From contig BFEA01000410.1 of the NCBI GenBank assembly GCA_003427395.1, positions 1,116,279 through 1,143,778 on the forward strand: a DNA stretch of 27,500 nucleotides. The letters are read 5' to 3'. Below the pieces are notes generated by a model. The model was not told the origin of the DNA and searched no databases. It saw only the letters and a program-made list of their open reading frames with translations. Made by a program: the position numbers and the translations under genes. Positions 18,564 to 27,394 of the stretch are shown piece after piece; position 1 is the first letter of the stretch, and every line of letters starts with the position of its first letter. The stretch is from Chara braunii. Taxonomy: Eukaryota > Streptophyta > Charophyceae > Charales > Characeae.

Positions 18564-19214
18564 TGAGAATCTGGACTCTGAATACATCCGCTGCTACCAA
18601 GCTCTATCCCTACTACTAATTTATGCGGCTATGGCCGCCTTCCCTCTTAGTGCACCGCTGCCCAGCAGGGTTCTTGCACGCATGCTACTCGTAGATAGTG
18701 CACAAGTGCTTCAGCAGCACTTCCACACTTCTCACGAATGAACAATCTCTCTGAAATGTCGCCGACCAGTCCTGACATTGACTTGGATGGAGCCTCAACT
18801 CGTCCCAGGCTCTGCTTCCTTTGGCTTGACTTGGACCCGGTACCACATGCCCACGGCGCTTGCTTCAACATGTAAGGCCTGGTACTTTTCCCGAATTTTC
18901 ATTGGTGTGCTGCTGCTCGAGTCTGTGAGTCACGACTTTTCATCTGTGGAACGTGACTCTTGCCTCTAGGACACGACTTTTGCCTGGAGAAGTGCCCTTT
19001 GCCTGTGGTCATGACTTTTCAATATGAGACGTGACTTTTGCTTACAAAATGCAACGTTTGGTTTTGGAATATGACAGTTTACCGGGTGCCTCTTCGACTT
19101 GACTCCTAAGATACCCGACTGTGACCTTTATGATCTGGCCAGCTTGGCCTCCCTTGGCTTGAGACATTGACCCTCAAATTCGAATTTGGGGTCTGCATCA
19201 TGGAATGCCTTTCA
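17985..19214 (-). mobile_element. 5' LTR of chromovirus element 2
   Basis: It matches the 12052-13276 LTR along its length: GGCATAGGTATGTAGCC at the inner side, the CA run (about 18320-18336), a longer CT run (about 18530-18561), the GCTATGGCCGCC block and the U3 tandem repeats (18928-19080). On the minus strand it runs from TGAAAGGC (19214) to CTTTACA (17985), the expected TG...CA ends. The putative gag ATG begins only four bases beyond its inner end. Confidence 0.9.
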
Positions 19215-19219
19215 TATTT
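19215..19219. other. Candidate target-site duplication (right) of element 2
   Basis: TATTT follows the TG/CA terminus of the LTR and matches 12046-12050. Confidence 0.45.
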
Positions 19220-19629
19220 CAACAAGGGACTACTTTGGAGAAACTAGCGAATTGGTACCTCTCTTTGGACAAGAATTGAGCAATGCCCACGAAGCAAACT
19301 TCGCTGACAAAAGCTATCGAGAATATTGGGGATAAGTACAAATATTGGATTATGGATTTAGTGAAATATTTAACATTTTCAATGGTACTTGGGGAATCTT
19401 TGTAACTAGAAAGAATATCCTTATTAATGGTTATTATGTTAACAAGGGTACCTGTTGCGGCTTCGCTCGCAAGGGATTGAGGGGGAAATGGGAGAAATGA
19501 GTCGGGGTGCTGGGTTGGGGGGGGTTGGGGTGGTGGTCGGGGGTGCTTTTAGACTCATGGTCCCGTGGGGGGTTGTGCCCTAACAGCTATGGCGATGTGT
19601 GTGCAGCGCCTCCTGCTAGTTGGGGAGGT
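19220..19629. other. Flanking DNA with a G-rich tract
   Basis: AT-rich DNA to about 19440 is followed by G-rich DNA. The segment 19512-19543 has five runs of three to eight G on the plus strand, separated by 2-9 bases, so a G-quadruplex is possible. No gene is recognised. Confidence 0.5.
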
Positions 19630-19762
19630 TCTGCAACAGTATGGCACGCAAGTGGCATTCATGAGGTCTTGGGTTCAATCCCCGTTGGCCTCATGTACCT
19701 TCCTGGGCAAGCTTGGCGCCAGGCACATATAGAAAGACCGGAGGGGAGGCACATCCTTTTTT
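19630..19762 (+). ncRNA. Pol III-type unit, tRNA-derived SINE-like
   Basis: TGGCACGCAAGTGG (19642-19655) resembles a tRNA A box with an expanded D loop, and GGTTCAATCCC (19672-19682) fits the B-box consensus GGTTCRANYCC. A run of six T (19757-19762) about 115 bases after the A box could end Pol III transcription. The sequence does not fold as a full tRNA, so a SINE head or a degenerate tRNA-like gene is likelier. A and B boxes are 30 bases apart, within the range seen in tRNA-derived elements. Confidence 0.42.
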
Positions 19763-19870
19763 CCCCAAGCTGTGGAGGTGTGGCGGAGGAGCGGGGAGAG
19801 TGAAGAAGCGGGGGAAGAGGGCGGCAGGAGCATAGAAGTCGTGGGGGATGAGCGGGGTAGTTAGTTTGGG

Positions 19871-19912
19871 GTCTCTCTCTCTCTCTCTCTTGCGCGCGCG
19901 CACGCGCGTGTG
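19871..19912. repeat. (TC)n followed by alternating GC/CA tract
   Basis: About ten TC units are followed by TGCGCGCGCGCACGCGCGTG, a purine-pyrimidine alternation prone to left-handed DNA. Simple repeat of no known role here. Confidence 0.85.
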
Positions 19913-21049
19913 CTCTGCTCCACGCTGTTTTTTCATTTATTTTTTTTTGTTAATAAATCTCTCGATTTTCCACGGGTCAGATATCAAACTGATCGGAACA
20001 AATACTACACTTGATCGTCATCGTCATCGCCGTTTTGGGGGGCGGTGTCGGCGCGAATACCCTTACAAGGGTATCCGCCCTGGTTTTTGCAAGCGACAGA
20101 AAGGAAGTTTGGTTTAAAGTTTAAGTATACAGCGCTAGGAGCGGCTGCGTTTGTGAGTTACGTTGACTGGATGGTTGACTAGAATAGGGAGTGTGTGGGC
20201 ACGCAGATTTTTGAGGCGCGCGTGATCTTCTTAATTGTTGATGACTGAAGAGTCAGCGTGATCGCCGGCCGGAATGTCTTTCTGATTAAACAGGGATTAA
20301 AAAGATTATGTCTCGCTGATTGTTGTCTGCCTATGACCTATGCGTACGGGCGGAGGGCGGCATCGACAACAATGTGACTTCTGAAAACGTTTCGGTAGGT
20401 CGGCGCATTGCATTGTGCCCGTTTATTTAGACGTCCGTCAGAGCTAAACCCAGACTTGGCCCTAGCGCTATTGGTTACGGTATCAGACTTTCATCAGGGA
20501 GACTTAGGGATCGAGATTGAGCGGCGACAGTGTGGGAATACCAGAGCAGAGCGAAGGGACCAAGGGGTTGAGGGTCTGGCAGGGCTATCCCCCTTGGTTT
20601 TGCCGTCGGCGGCGTCGGGGTGGGGCCAGCGATTGTCCCTCTCTCACCAGTTGCCTTCTGATAATTGAATTGTTTTTAGGTATTTTATTATCATGTTGTT
20701 GCCGTATCATTTCAAATTTTATGTTTTGACTTTTTTGAAAGTCGGGCGCGACACTGGCCACGGGTGGCCGCCGCTGCAGCAAAGAACCTTGAGCGTGCGC
20801 ATCTTTTGGCGGGGGGGCCGGCTGGGCCTCCGCGTATTTGAGGTGGTGACGAAGCGTCTTTACCCTGCCCACCGTGAAAAGTCGGGCCGAGGAGCCCGAT
20901 GCGCATATGAGCCGGCGCGGAACCAGCCCATGAGGCGGAAGAGGCCTGAGCGGCAGGGGTGTGTTGAGGTCTTACCGCCCGCCAAACGCGATCTGCTGTG
21001 AGAGGCTTGGGTGGGAGCAAGGCTCTTGGGACATCGGGGATGGTGGGCC
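19913..21049. other. GC-rich stretch with hairpins, no recognised gene
   Basis: No protein domain is recognised. A strong composite hairpin lies at 20040-20080: GGGCGG pairs with CCGCCC, and inside it ATACCCTT pairs with AAGGGTAT around an AC centre. Parts of 20440-20990 faintly recall the 5' third of large-subunit rRNA (for example GTGTGGGAATACC near 20530 and GCAAAGAACCTTGA near 20778), but these matches are too short to support a call. Confidence 0.4.
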
Positions 21050-21430
21050 GTCCCTGGGCGCAGAGGGGTAGCGCACCAGGGCTGGACTTGCAACTGGGCG
21101 GGTCAGTTGTTATACACTCCTAGCAGGTTTCTGACTTTCCCGGCCTCCGCCCTGCAGTCCATATCAATTTGTGGGGCCTCGGTCGGCGTGCAATTGGCAC
21201 CAAGGAGGCGCCATGGTGGGGGTCGCAGCCACACCGGTGTGCGGATGGCTCGTCGGACGAACTCCTACGGGCGACGGATTGATCGAACCGTGCAGTAACT
21301 AGTTCCCTCCGAGGTTTCCCTCAGAGACAGCCGGACTGTTGTAGTCGGACTGCGTTGGCCAGTGGGGTGCGCTAACATGAAGGGCCGCGGATTATCAGAC
21401 TGCGTTGAGAAAAGGGGAGCGCAGTGGAGA
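21050..21430 (+). rRNA. Divergent large-subunit (25S/28S) rRNA-like segment, end of D3 region
   Basis: The core 21214-21335 aligns with few gaps to eukaryotic LSU rRNA as I remember it. It shows GGTGGGGGT-CGCAG, then TCGTCGGAC, GGGCGACGGATTGATCGAACC, CAGTAACTAGTTCCCTCCGA and GTTTCCCTCAG. The familiar LSU forms are GGGCGAAAGACTAATCGAACC, TAGTAGCTGGTTCCCTCCGA and GTTTCCCTCAG. A hairpin just upstream, GGCACC-AAGGA-GGCGCC (about 21196-21212), sits where LSU has CCAGAG-GAAA-CTCTGG. Downstream, ATTATCAGACT...AAAAGGGGAG (about 21389-21418) resembles the next LSU block, ATTCTCAAACTTTAAATAGG. It is far more divergent than a working nuclear rRNA should be, so it may be a pseudogene, an rRNA-derived repeat or a very unusual LSU. 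Confidence 0.65.
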
Positions 21431-21643
21431 GGTTGGCGTTGTGCTAGCCTGGACGAAGGCGACGAGCAGAGGCAGCGGACCCAGAGGAGGAAGGAGGTTG
21501 GACCGGACCGACGAGTTGCGCCCTGGGTGCCAAGGAGAGCGCAGGCAAAGAAAAAAAAGGGAAGGGGAACGGCTGAACCTGGATGGGCTTCACACCGGGT
21601 GCATGCGAAGCGAGTGAAGTGGTGGCGGAGCGAAGGATGAACA

Positions 21644-22228
21644 CCCCGCTTGTTCTTTGACGAGAACGAGAGGGGAAAGAGTGAAGATGAGGGTTTTTGG
21701 ACGAGGCGACTGTGATGGCGAGGTCGGAATAGCGGGGGAATGACTTAGGAGAGAGGCTGGATAAAAGGAGGTGCGCGGTCATGGCGGGAGAAGGAGATGG
21801 TGGGAGTGAAAAGGGGGTAGTCCGCCCGTTCCCTAACGGAATCGGGCGGAGTAGAAATTGAAGTTGAGGTTTCTGAGGGTGGCGAAGTTGGGCTAGTCGT
21901 TAGTTTGAATGATAGATCAGTGGGGAGAGAGTTAGAAAGAAACCTGGCTGCGCGGAAGGATGACGGGAAGGGAGAGGTTGTAAAGTAGAACGGTATAGCA
22001 GGAATAAGAAGTAGAGTTTTCACCCAATTCTTTATGAAATTGGGCGAAATAAAATTGTAGATTGGGGTTTTTGAGTGCTGCGAGACGAGTGGTGATGATA
22101 GTTTTGCGGATAAAGAAGCGGATCAACAGGTACAAAGGAAAAGGCCTGCGCAAAGATGTCGAGCCAACAGGCTATGGCGGGACAAGACCTTGTTTAGCTC
22201 ACCCGTTTGTTGACGAAATCGAGTGAGC
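21644..22228. repeat. Hairpin array B: four units about 180-200 bp apart
   Basis: Each unit has a long hairpin and then a shared tail. Hairpins: 21644-21675 (13 paired positions including one mismatch and one wobble, loop TTGACG), 21821-21850 (12 bp with a bulged T), 22018-22049 (about 12 bp, one A-C mismatch) and 22197-22228 (11 bp with a bulged T and one C-A mismatch, loop GTTGACG). The outer stems differ in sequence (CCCC, TCCG, TTCA, GCTC starts) yet each finds its own partner. The tail contains G(A/G)GG(G)TTTNTG and a GCGAG-like word. Stems that vary while staying paired suggest selection on folding. Confidence 0.72.
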
Positions 22229-22231
22229 CTG

Positions 22232-23495
22232 AGTGGTAAGCCGGGGTTTATGATAGCTACGAGTTAGAGGGAAGGGTTAAATTTAGAACATAATCAGTAA
22301 GTTCAACCATATTAGTGTCACAGGCTGCACGTAGGAAGAGGAGAACGGCTCCGTAAATAACAGTGAATACTTCCGCATTTTTGCGAAAGATTCATTTCGA
22401 TTTTTGCTTAATGAAGGAGGGTTCTCGTTTATTTTGGGTCACGTACATTTGAAGAGGGAAGAGAACAACGGAAGTCGAAGACTTACCTGAGCACGGTGTG
22501 CTGCCCGGCCCACCGGTCTAAGAAGGAGAGCTCACCTGTACCACCTGAGCCAATCTTCGAAGGAATCTAGCTCTTGTCCCAGCGGCAGGTTCATCCTGCT
22601 CCATGCTGCCGGGGCAAGGCGGTTCCTCCAACAAATACAGATTCAACTCACCCGCTAGTCTGAACGCTGCCTGTTTGCTCGCTGGTGAAGGAACTGAAGA
22701 CTGTTCGTCCATTATACACAGCGGAGGGCGTGAAAGGGGACTTACCTGCTGAGCCGGTGAGGCCACCTATCCTACCAACTGAAGTAGCAGAGATTGGAGC
22801 TGCCTACCTCCCCGCTGGCCAGCACACTGTTCGCTGTTGAGCGAAAGGGCGACAAGGGAGTGGGTTACGGTGTTGAAGCTTGCGTGTCCGTTGAGCATGT
22901 TCCAGTTGAATCGTTGGACTGGGGCAGCTGGAGTGCGGGCCAGGCAGCGAGATGGCGGTCTGTTAAGGCTTGGTAGGAGCTGTTCGGCCAAGCAATCGTT
23001 GCCTACCCCGCTTGCAGTGTGGCCAACCAAGTCACATTGACCATAGAGGAGAGGGGAGCAAGCTGCGAAGTGGCAGCCTCCTGTACTGCCCTTTTGTTGT
23101 GGGCCCCACAGTTTGCCTCGACTGCAGTACCACAGCAGCGGTTGCTGAGACTACCACGGGCTACTGCGCTGCCTTGCGTACGGCTGTTCGGCGTCGGGTG
23201 ACTGCAGTTGGACTGAAGGGAATAAAAGGTGTGCTGTAGGGAGAGTGATCGGGCTGCAAGAGGAAATACTGCCACGAGTCGGAGGGGCGTCAGAGGGTCA
23301 AACAGTTGGCAGTTTGACTTCTGCCTGATCAAGTTGTTGCTGCATCCTGGCCATCATTGCGGGGCCCTTGGGCGCGTCAAGATTTGAAGGCCCTCTCCCA
23401 CGAGTCTGAGTGCACCTCTCTTGGATTTAAGAGTCTCAAACCCATCTCTATTTGCCCCTCTTACTCTTAAGTCTGATCCGGTTCTGAGGGGAAGG
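22232..23495. other. Non-coding stretch, no recognised gene
   Basis: Overlapping short frames occur on both strands without known motifs. On the minus strand, CAGGTAAGT-like words near 22748 and 22489 and CAGGTGAG near 22535 resemble 5' splice sites, but I could not build exons around them. Hairpins include GCAGG-TTCAT-CCTGC (22582-22596) and TTCGCT-GTTG-AGCGAA (about 22829-22844). Confidence 0.4.
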
Positions 23496-23501
23496 CGACA
23501 G

Positions 23502-23594
23502 GCGGGATTGCAACCCGCAGGACCGCAACAAGACTCTGTGGGGAGTCATCCCACCGATTGTGGGAGCTCTGCCGGAACTCAGGAGGAGTTCTGG
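23502..23594. repeat. Four consecutive hairpins within 93 bases
   Basis: GCGGG/CCCGC (23502-23518), GACTC/GAGTC (23532-23547), TCCCAC/GTGGGA (23549-23565) and CCGGAACTC/GAGTTCTGG (23572-23594, one G-T wobble) follow each other with small gaps and 5-7 nt loops. Such close packing of short stems is typical of structured RNA such as rRNA or introns. Identity unknown. Confidence 0.65.
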
Positions 23595-23867
23595 AGGCAA
23601 GGAATTGAAAGGTAACCATTGCTTTCCCTTCTAAACCCAGTTATAACCCCTATTTGTACTTCTTGTTATGATTGACTGAGTATACTGTATGCCCCCTACT
23701 TTGACTTTAGTTTGACTGTTAGGACACAAGTCAGAGTAAGTAAAGGAATGTATGTATAATGGCAGTTCCAGTTTCTTGTCTGCCTGAAAGCAGATTGTCA
23801 CAAGGGATTGCATCAAGGGGAAGGTTGGGAGGAAGGCGGTTTTGCTTGAGATTGGAAGGGTCTTATA

Positions 23868-24776
23868 CAGTCAGGCATGGTTCCATAAGTTTGGACGGTC
23901 TGACTGCTGTGTTTATTTTGTTTTCTGAAAAGGCCAAGCTTTGTTTCTAAGATGAATGGCTTGGCCGTTGTGTTTATTTAGTTTCGCCAGGCTTTGTTTC
24001 TAAGATGAATGGCCTGGTTGTTTATTTTGTGGGGTTTTGATTGTGTAAACTTGAGGACCAAACATTGTTCCATAAGATTGGATGGTCTGGTCGCTGTTTA
24101 TTTCTGGGTGGTTTCTGAACAGTCTCTGGGTCTAACGCAAAGAACTCTGCTTTTTTTGGTGCTGAGAAAAAGGGGTTGAGCTTTGTTTCTACGATGAATG
24201 GCTCAACTCTTTTGTTTGTTTTATTCGGAGGGAGTAATTTCCGCTGAGGATGAACCATGTTCCAAAAGATTGGATGGCTTTGGACTCATACCGCACACGG
24301 ATGGATTAGAGAAAAAATGAACCTCGCGAAGGACTAAACATGTTCCATAAGATTGGATGGTCTGGCCCAATGCCTCGCACATGCTGGAACCCAAAAGGTT
24401 ATTATTTGGCTATATCTTATTATTATTCTACTTAAGAACAGGCTGGTCAGACAGGGTCCCATAAGATTGGGTGGTCTGACTATAGCTTATCATAAATTTG
24501 AAGAGAGTATAATTAAGAATATAACTGAAGGTAACTTTAGGCAGGCTGAGCTTTGTTTCTAAGATGAATGACGCAGTCCTACGCTCAGCTTTTGAACACT
24601 AAGTTCAGAGAGGTATATATAACTTGGGTATTAAACAGTTCAGGGCGACTAAGCATTGTTTCTAAGATGAATGGCTTAGTCATATGCCCAAAGGAAGAGA
24701 GAAGTAGTTGTGGAACCTGTTCCTGTATACTCAATGGCTGAGTCAGGTATGTTCCATAAGATTAAATGGCCTGACT
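23868..24776. repeat. Hairpin array A: about eleven stem-loops with a conserved loop and covarying stems
   Basis: Units start near 23868, 23932, 23986, 24056, 24175, 24246, 24331, 24446, 24545, 24647 and 24741. Type 1 loops read TGTTCCATAAGATTGGATGG and type 2 TTTGTTTCTAAGATGAATGG. Both present TAAGAT at the tip, and an inner mini-stem: TCCA/TGGA in type 1, TTC/GAA in type 2, and CCCA/TGGG in the unit at 24446. Outer stems are private and paired: CAGTCAGGC/GTCTGACTG, GGCCAAGC/GCTTGGCC, GTTGAGC/GCTCAAC, GTCAGAC/GTCTGAC, GCTGAGC/GCTCAGC, GACTAAGC/GCTTAGTC and AGTCAGG/CCTGACT. Units at 24056, 24246 and 24331 have mismatches. Spacers of the first units share TGTTTATTT-like T-rich text. No protein frame explains this pattern. 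Confidence 0.85.
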
Positions 24777-24899
24777 TTACGCCTTATGTAAGTTGGGTAC
24801 AAATGGGTAAATTACAGAGAAGACATGAACTATTCTCTGCTAAATTGACCTTGGGATGGCGAGAGTACTTACCTTTGTGGTTTGGCCTGCATGTGACTA

Positions 24900-25020
24900 A
24901 GTGCGGCTACTACTTAGTCTGAGTTTCAGTTTGATAGGTAGTTGCTTTAGTTGCTCGCCACGTGCTAGAGCCATAGGAGCTAGTTTCAATTCCTGCATTT
25001 TCTGAGCTAAGTTTTTTTTT
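24900..25020. other. Linker between hairpin arrays A and C
   Basis: ACTAAGT/ACTTAGT around 24897-24919 forms one more hairpin with a different loop, and GCTAG...CTAG repeats lie near 24964-24983. A T-run occurs at about 25011-25020. No gene is recognised. Confidence 0.4.
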
Positions 25021-25053
25021 ACTTAGATCAATTTGCTATATTTGGCTTTGTAT

Positions 25054-25430
25054 AAATTTTGGTAAGCTACTTTCTCTACGGGAAGCGCTGCCAAAATTTC
25101 TACAAGTCCAAGGAGTTAGTCAATCTTTGACTTTTCAAAAGTTCAACTGTCTAAAGTTCATATATGGCTTAGTAAAAATCTGGAAAGTCTCCTGTTCTAA
25201 AGGGAGTGCTGCCCAAATTAAACTAATTCAGGGAGTGAGACAAAATGGGACTTTGGAAAGTCAAAGACTATGTCTGTCTTCATATTCGGGCTGATATAAA
25301 TTCTGGAAAGGCACTTTTCCTACGGGAAGCGCTGCCAAAATTTCCTTAGTTTAAAGGAGCTAGGTTATATTTTGACAGGTGGCGATTCTGGCGATCCACC
25401 TTGTATAGGGGAGACTCTGCCAAGGTCTAC
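25054..25430. repeat. Array C: three to four degenerate units with GGGAAGCGCTGCCAAA box
   Basis: Unit 1 has AAATTTTGG (25054-25062) paired with CCAAAATTT (25091-25099). Unit 2 has AATCTGG / CCAAATT (about 25177-25217, one C-A mismatch). Unit 3 has AAATTCTGG / CCAAAATTT (about 25298-25342, the same C-A mismatch). A fourth, weaker copy with CTCTGCCAAGG follows near 25386-25425. Between the arms an inner stem is kept (TTTCTC/GGGAAG, CTCCT/AGGGAG, TTTCC/GGGAA). Unit length is about 120 bp. Confidence 0.65.
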
Positions 25431-26779
25431 CTTTGCTTTGGGCGCTGCTTAAGGGTAGATTTAAGCCTAGTCAGTCAGGTAGATTTTGAAGTGAGATCGT
25501 GATTATCCTCCACGGACTTATAGATTTAGCTTGGGGATTGACCTCTCATGTGTTACTGTCCTCTTGATCGGTTGATTTAGGATTTGGACTAGATTCAGCT
25601 CAATCCTACGAGGATCGTCTTCTGTTATCACTGATAACAGGTCGGTTGCCGATTCGTCGGTCTACGACTCAATTCCAACTCACCCTCCGTACTCAACCTA
25701 AAAGGCTTCAGCCCTGGTGATTTTGTTGTTTCATTAAGGTTTCACCCCCACTTCTATTGAATGGCCATTTAACAAGGGTACTGAGTATTTGATTATGGTT
25801 GGTTGGACAGGAGGTTGGGGCTTGCATGGCTAAGGCGAGGGGTATGAGTATAGAGGTTGGTTGGGGTTGACTCCGTGTAGTGCGTGGACTCTTGTCTGGC
25901 TCTTTGATGTGATTGCAGGTGTGCTCTGTGGCTCACGTTTTGGATTCGACTGCTTGCGATCGCAGATATACGTATGGTTATGAGGGGCCCCACTGTGGTT
26001 GTGAGAAGTGATCGTCGCATACTTATCTCCCTTATATATGTACACATGGGTGTTCCTATGATGGATGTTCGCGTGGCCTAAGGGGCCCCGTACTAAAAGC
26101 TTAATCAAAGGCTAAGGCTGAGAGACATAAGGAAGATTCTTCCTTTTTACTTGTTGCTTCTTGGGGGTTTCTTCGTCGGACGTTGGTCCTGGGCCGGGAT
26201 TCAAGGTCCTTGTCCAGGACATCCCAAGCCCTAGACTCTGGAGGGAAGGGACCTCCCCTCACGCAGAGCCTATTTGCGCTGCCAGTCGAGACACCCAACC
26301 CTGAGGGCAGAAATGTCGCCAGGGCTGCATAGCATGTCCTTCAGCCGTTCAATATCGTGATGGGTAACCCCTCACGATATATTCCTTCATCCATTCAATA
26401 TCGCGAGTTCGAAGCCACAATTTTCGCGTATGACTAGCATCGTCGGTTGGTATGGGACTGGCTTGAGGCCGCGCGACTTTATGTCAAACCCCTGCTCGCG
26501 ACGTTTCACCGTCCTAGTGTCTAAAGGTTATGGGATTAATGGACTCGCACGTATGCGCGAATGTTTGGGATTATTATAGGTTGCTGGTACCAACCGAAAA
26601 AGGTACCCGAGGTTATGAATTTTTTTGCGGTAGAGGGACCTTCGGCCTATTTTTTTGCTTTTTTTGGATTTTATAGTTGGACGATTGTAGTCTGTGGCAG
26701 CCGTGAAAGTCAAACCCCTTGACTTCTGTCTAGGCCTGGAGTGGGGCTCATGTCGAGGGCAGTAAGAAACGACTGCCAC
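25431..26779. other. Non-coding stretch with scattered hairpins, no recognised gene
   Basis: Clear foldbacks include GCTTAA/TTAAGC (about 25447-25465), TAGGATT/AATCCTA (about 25579-25609), CTGTTATCA-C-TGATAACAG (about 25622-25640), the palindrome TGCGATCGCA (about 25958) and ATATCGTGA/TCACGATAT (about 26351-26379). GGTACC/GGTACC (about 26585-26606) is another. Open frames have no recognisable domain. Confidence 0.45.
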
Positions 26780-26958
26780 CACAGGTATGGACCTGTGTAC
26801 CACCCACTCTGCACAGGGTGCAGAAGAGGGTGTGTGGTCTTCAACCGCACATGGCGGTTGTCTAGTGCCGAGAGGTTACCCCCTCGAGGCGCGTGTCAGC
26901 CGACACTTGAGTGTCGAAGGTGACCCTCGATTATTATCCAGGACCCCATGATTATGGG
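26780..26958. repeat. Cluster of six tight hairpins
   Basis: CACAGGT-ATGG-ACCTGTG (26780-26797), TCTGCAC-AGG-GTGCAGA (26808-26824), CAACCGC-ACATG-GCGGTTG (26842-26860), CGAGAGG/CCCCTCG with one mismatch (26869-26886), CGACAC-TTGA-GTGTCG (26901-26916) and CCCAT-GATT-ATGGG (26945-26958) follow in series. Stems of 5-7 bp with 3-5 nt loops in close order resemble a folded RNA domain. No family is recognised. Confidence 0.65.
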
Positions 26959-27157
26959 TGCTACATAATATTCCATGCTTGCGACCGCTTGCGTACATTT
27001 GCATTGACAGTCGATATGATGGGGGTCAACGACCGCGTGATTTTTATACTAACCTCGCGCGTGCCGCTTACTCGATCTTCCGCGGCGAAAAGTTATGGGA
27101 TAGACACTGAAGGGACTAGGAGTGTTGTCGCGTCGATTGTTCTATATTGTTTCACAT

Positions 27158-27174
27158 AGTGTGTGTGTGTGTGT
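27158..27174. repeat. (TG)n microsatellite
   Basis: About eight TG units in a row. Simple repeat. Confidence 0.9.
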
Positions 27175-27394
27175 TGTTTATTTGGCGAGTGGGATACGTC
27201 CTAGTCGACCGACGACGGGTCGCGCTTGGGACTTCAGCCCCCCCAAGGCGTCGGTTCGCGTGCGGGTCCGATAGAGGCGTATTACCGCGCGTACCCCCTA
27301 TGCTACAACGAACAAGAAACGCCCTCGGCTGGTCCACCTCTGCGATTGCAACTGGTTAGCTTTCATACTGTGGGCTGGTAGCTCGGCGGGGATA

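Larger units (their letters stand above)
12052..19214 (-). mobile_element. Ty3/Gypsy chromovirus element 2, complete outline with both LTRs
   Basis: About 7.2 kb from LTR to LTR, with gag, protease, RT, RNase H, integrase and a chromodomain-like tail in order on the minus strand. It is non-autonomous because of deletions in gag and RT plus stops and frameshifts. Its proteins resemble those of element 1 at most positions but differ enough to be a separate family; its LTR differs far more. A possible TATTT target duplication flanks it. Confidence 0.92.

Noticed and set aside
20585-21298. Several ~100-codon frames on both strands
   Set aside because: They coincide with GC-rich DNA and the LSU rRNA-like block; the rRNA match explains part of this region better.
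22489-22766. Minus-strand gene with CAGGTAAGT splice donors and an 82-codon frame
   Set aside because: Donor-like words alone are common; no matching acceptors or conserved protein could be assembled.
23595-23612. AAGGAATTGA, the universally conserved word of SSU rRNA
   Set aside because: Only a 10-base match and neighbouring bases do not fit SSU rRNA; likely chance.
23868-24776. CRISPR array
   Set aside because: Units are hairpins with conserved loops and variable stems, not identical repeats with unique spacers, and the context is eukaryotic.
23868-24776. MicroRNA precursors
   Set aside because: Stems of 7-9 bp are far too short for plant or animal miRNA hairpins.
26900-27160. 82-codon plus frame with a Tyr/Asp-rich start
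   Set aside because: No recognised domain; lies among hairpins and next to a TG repeat.
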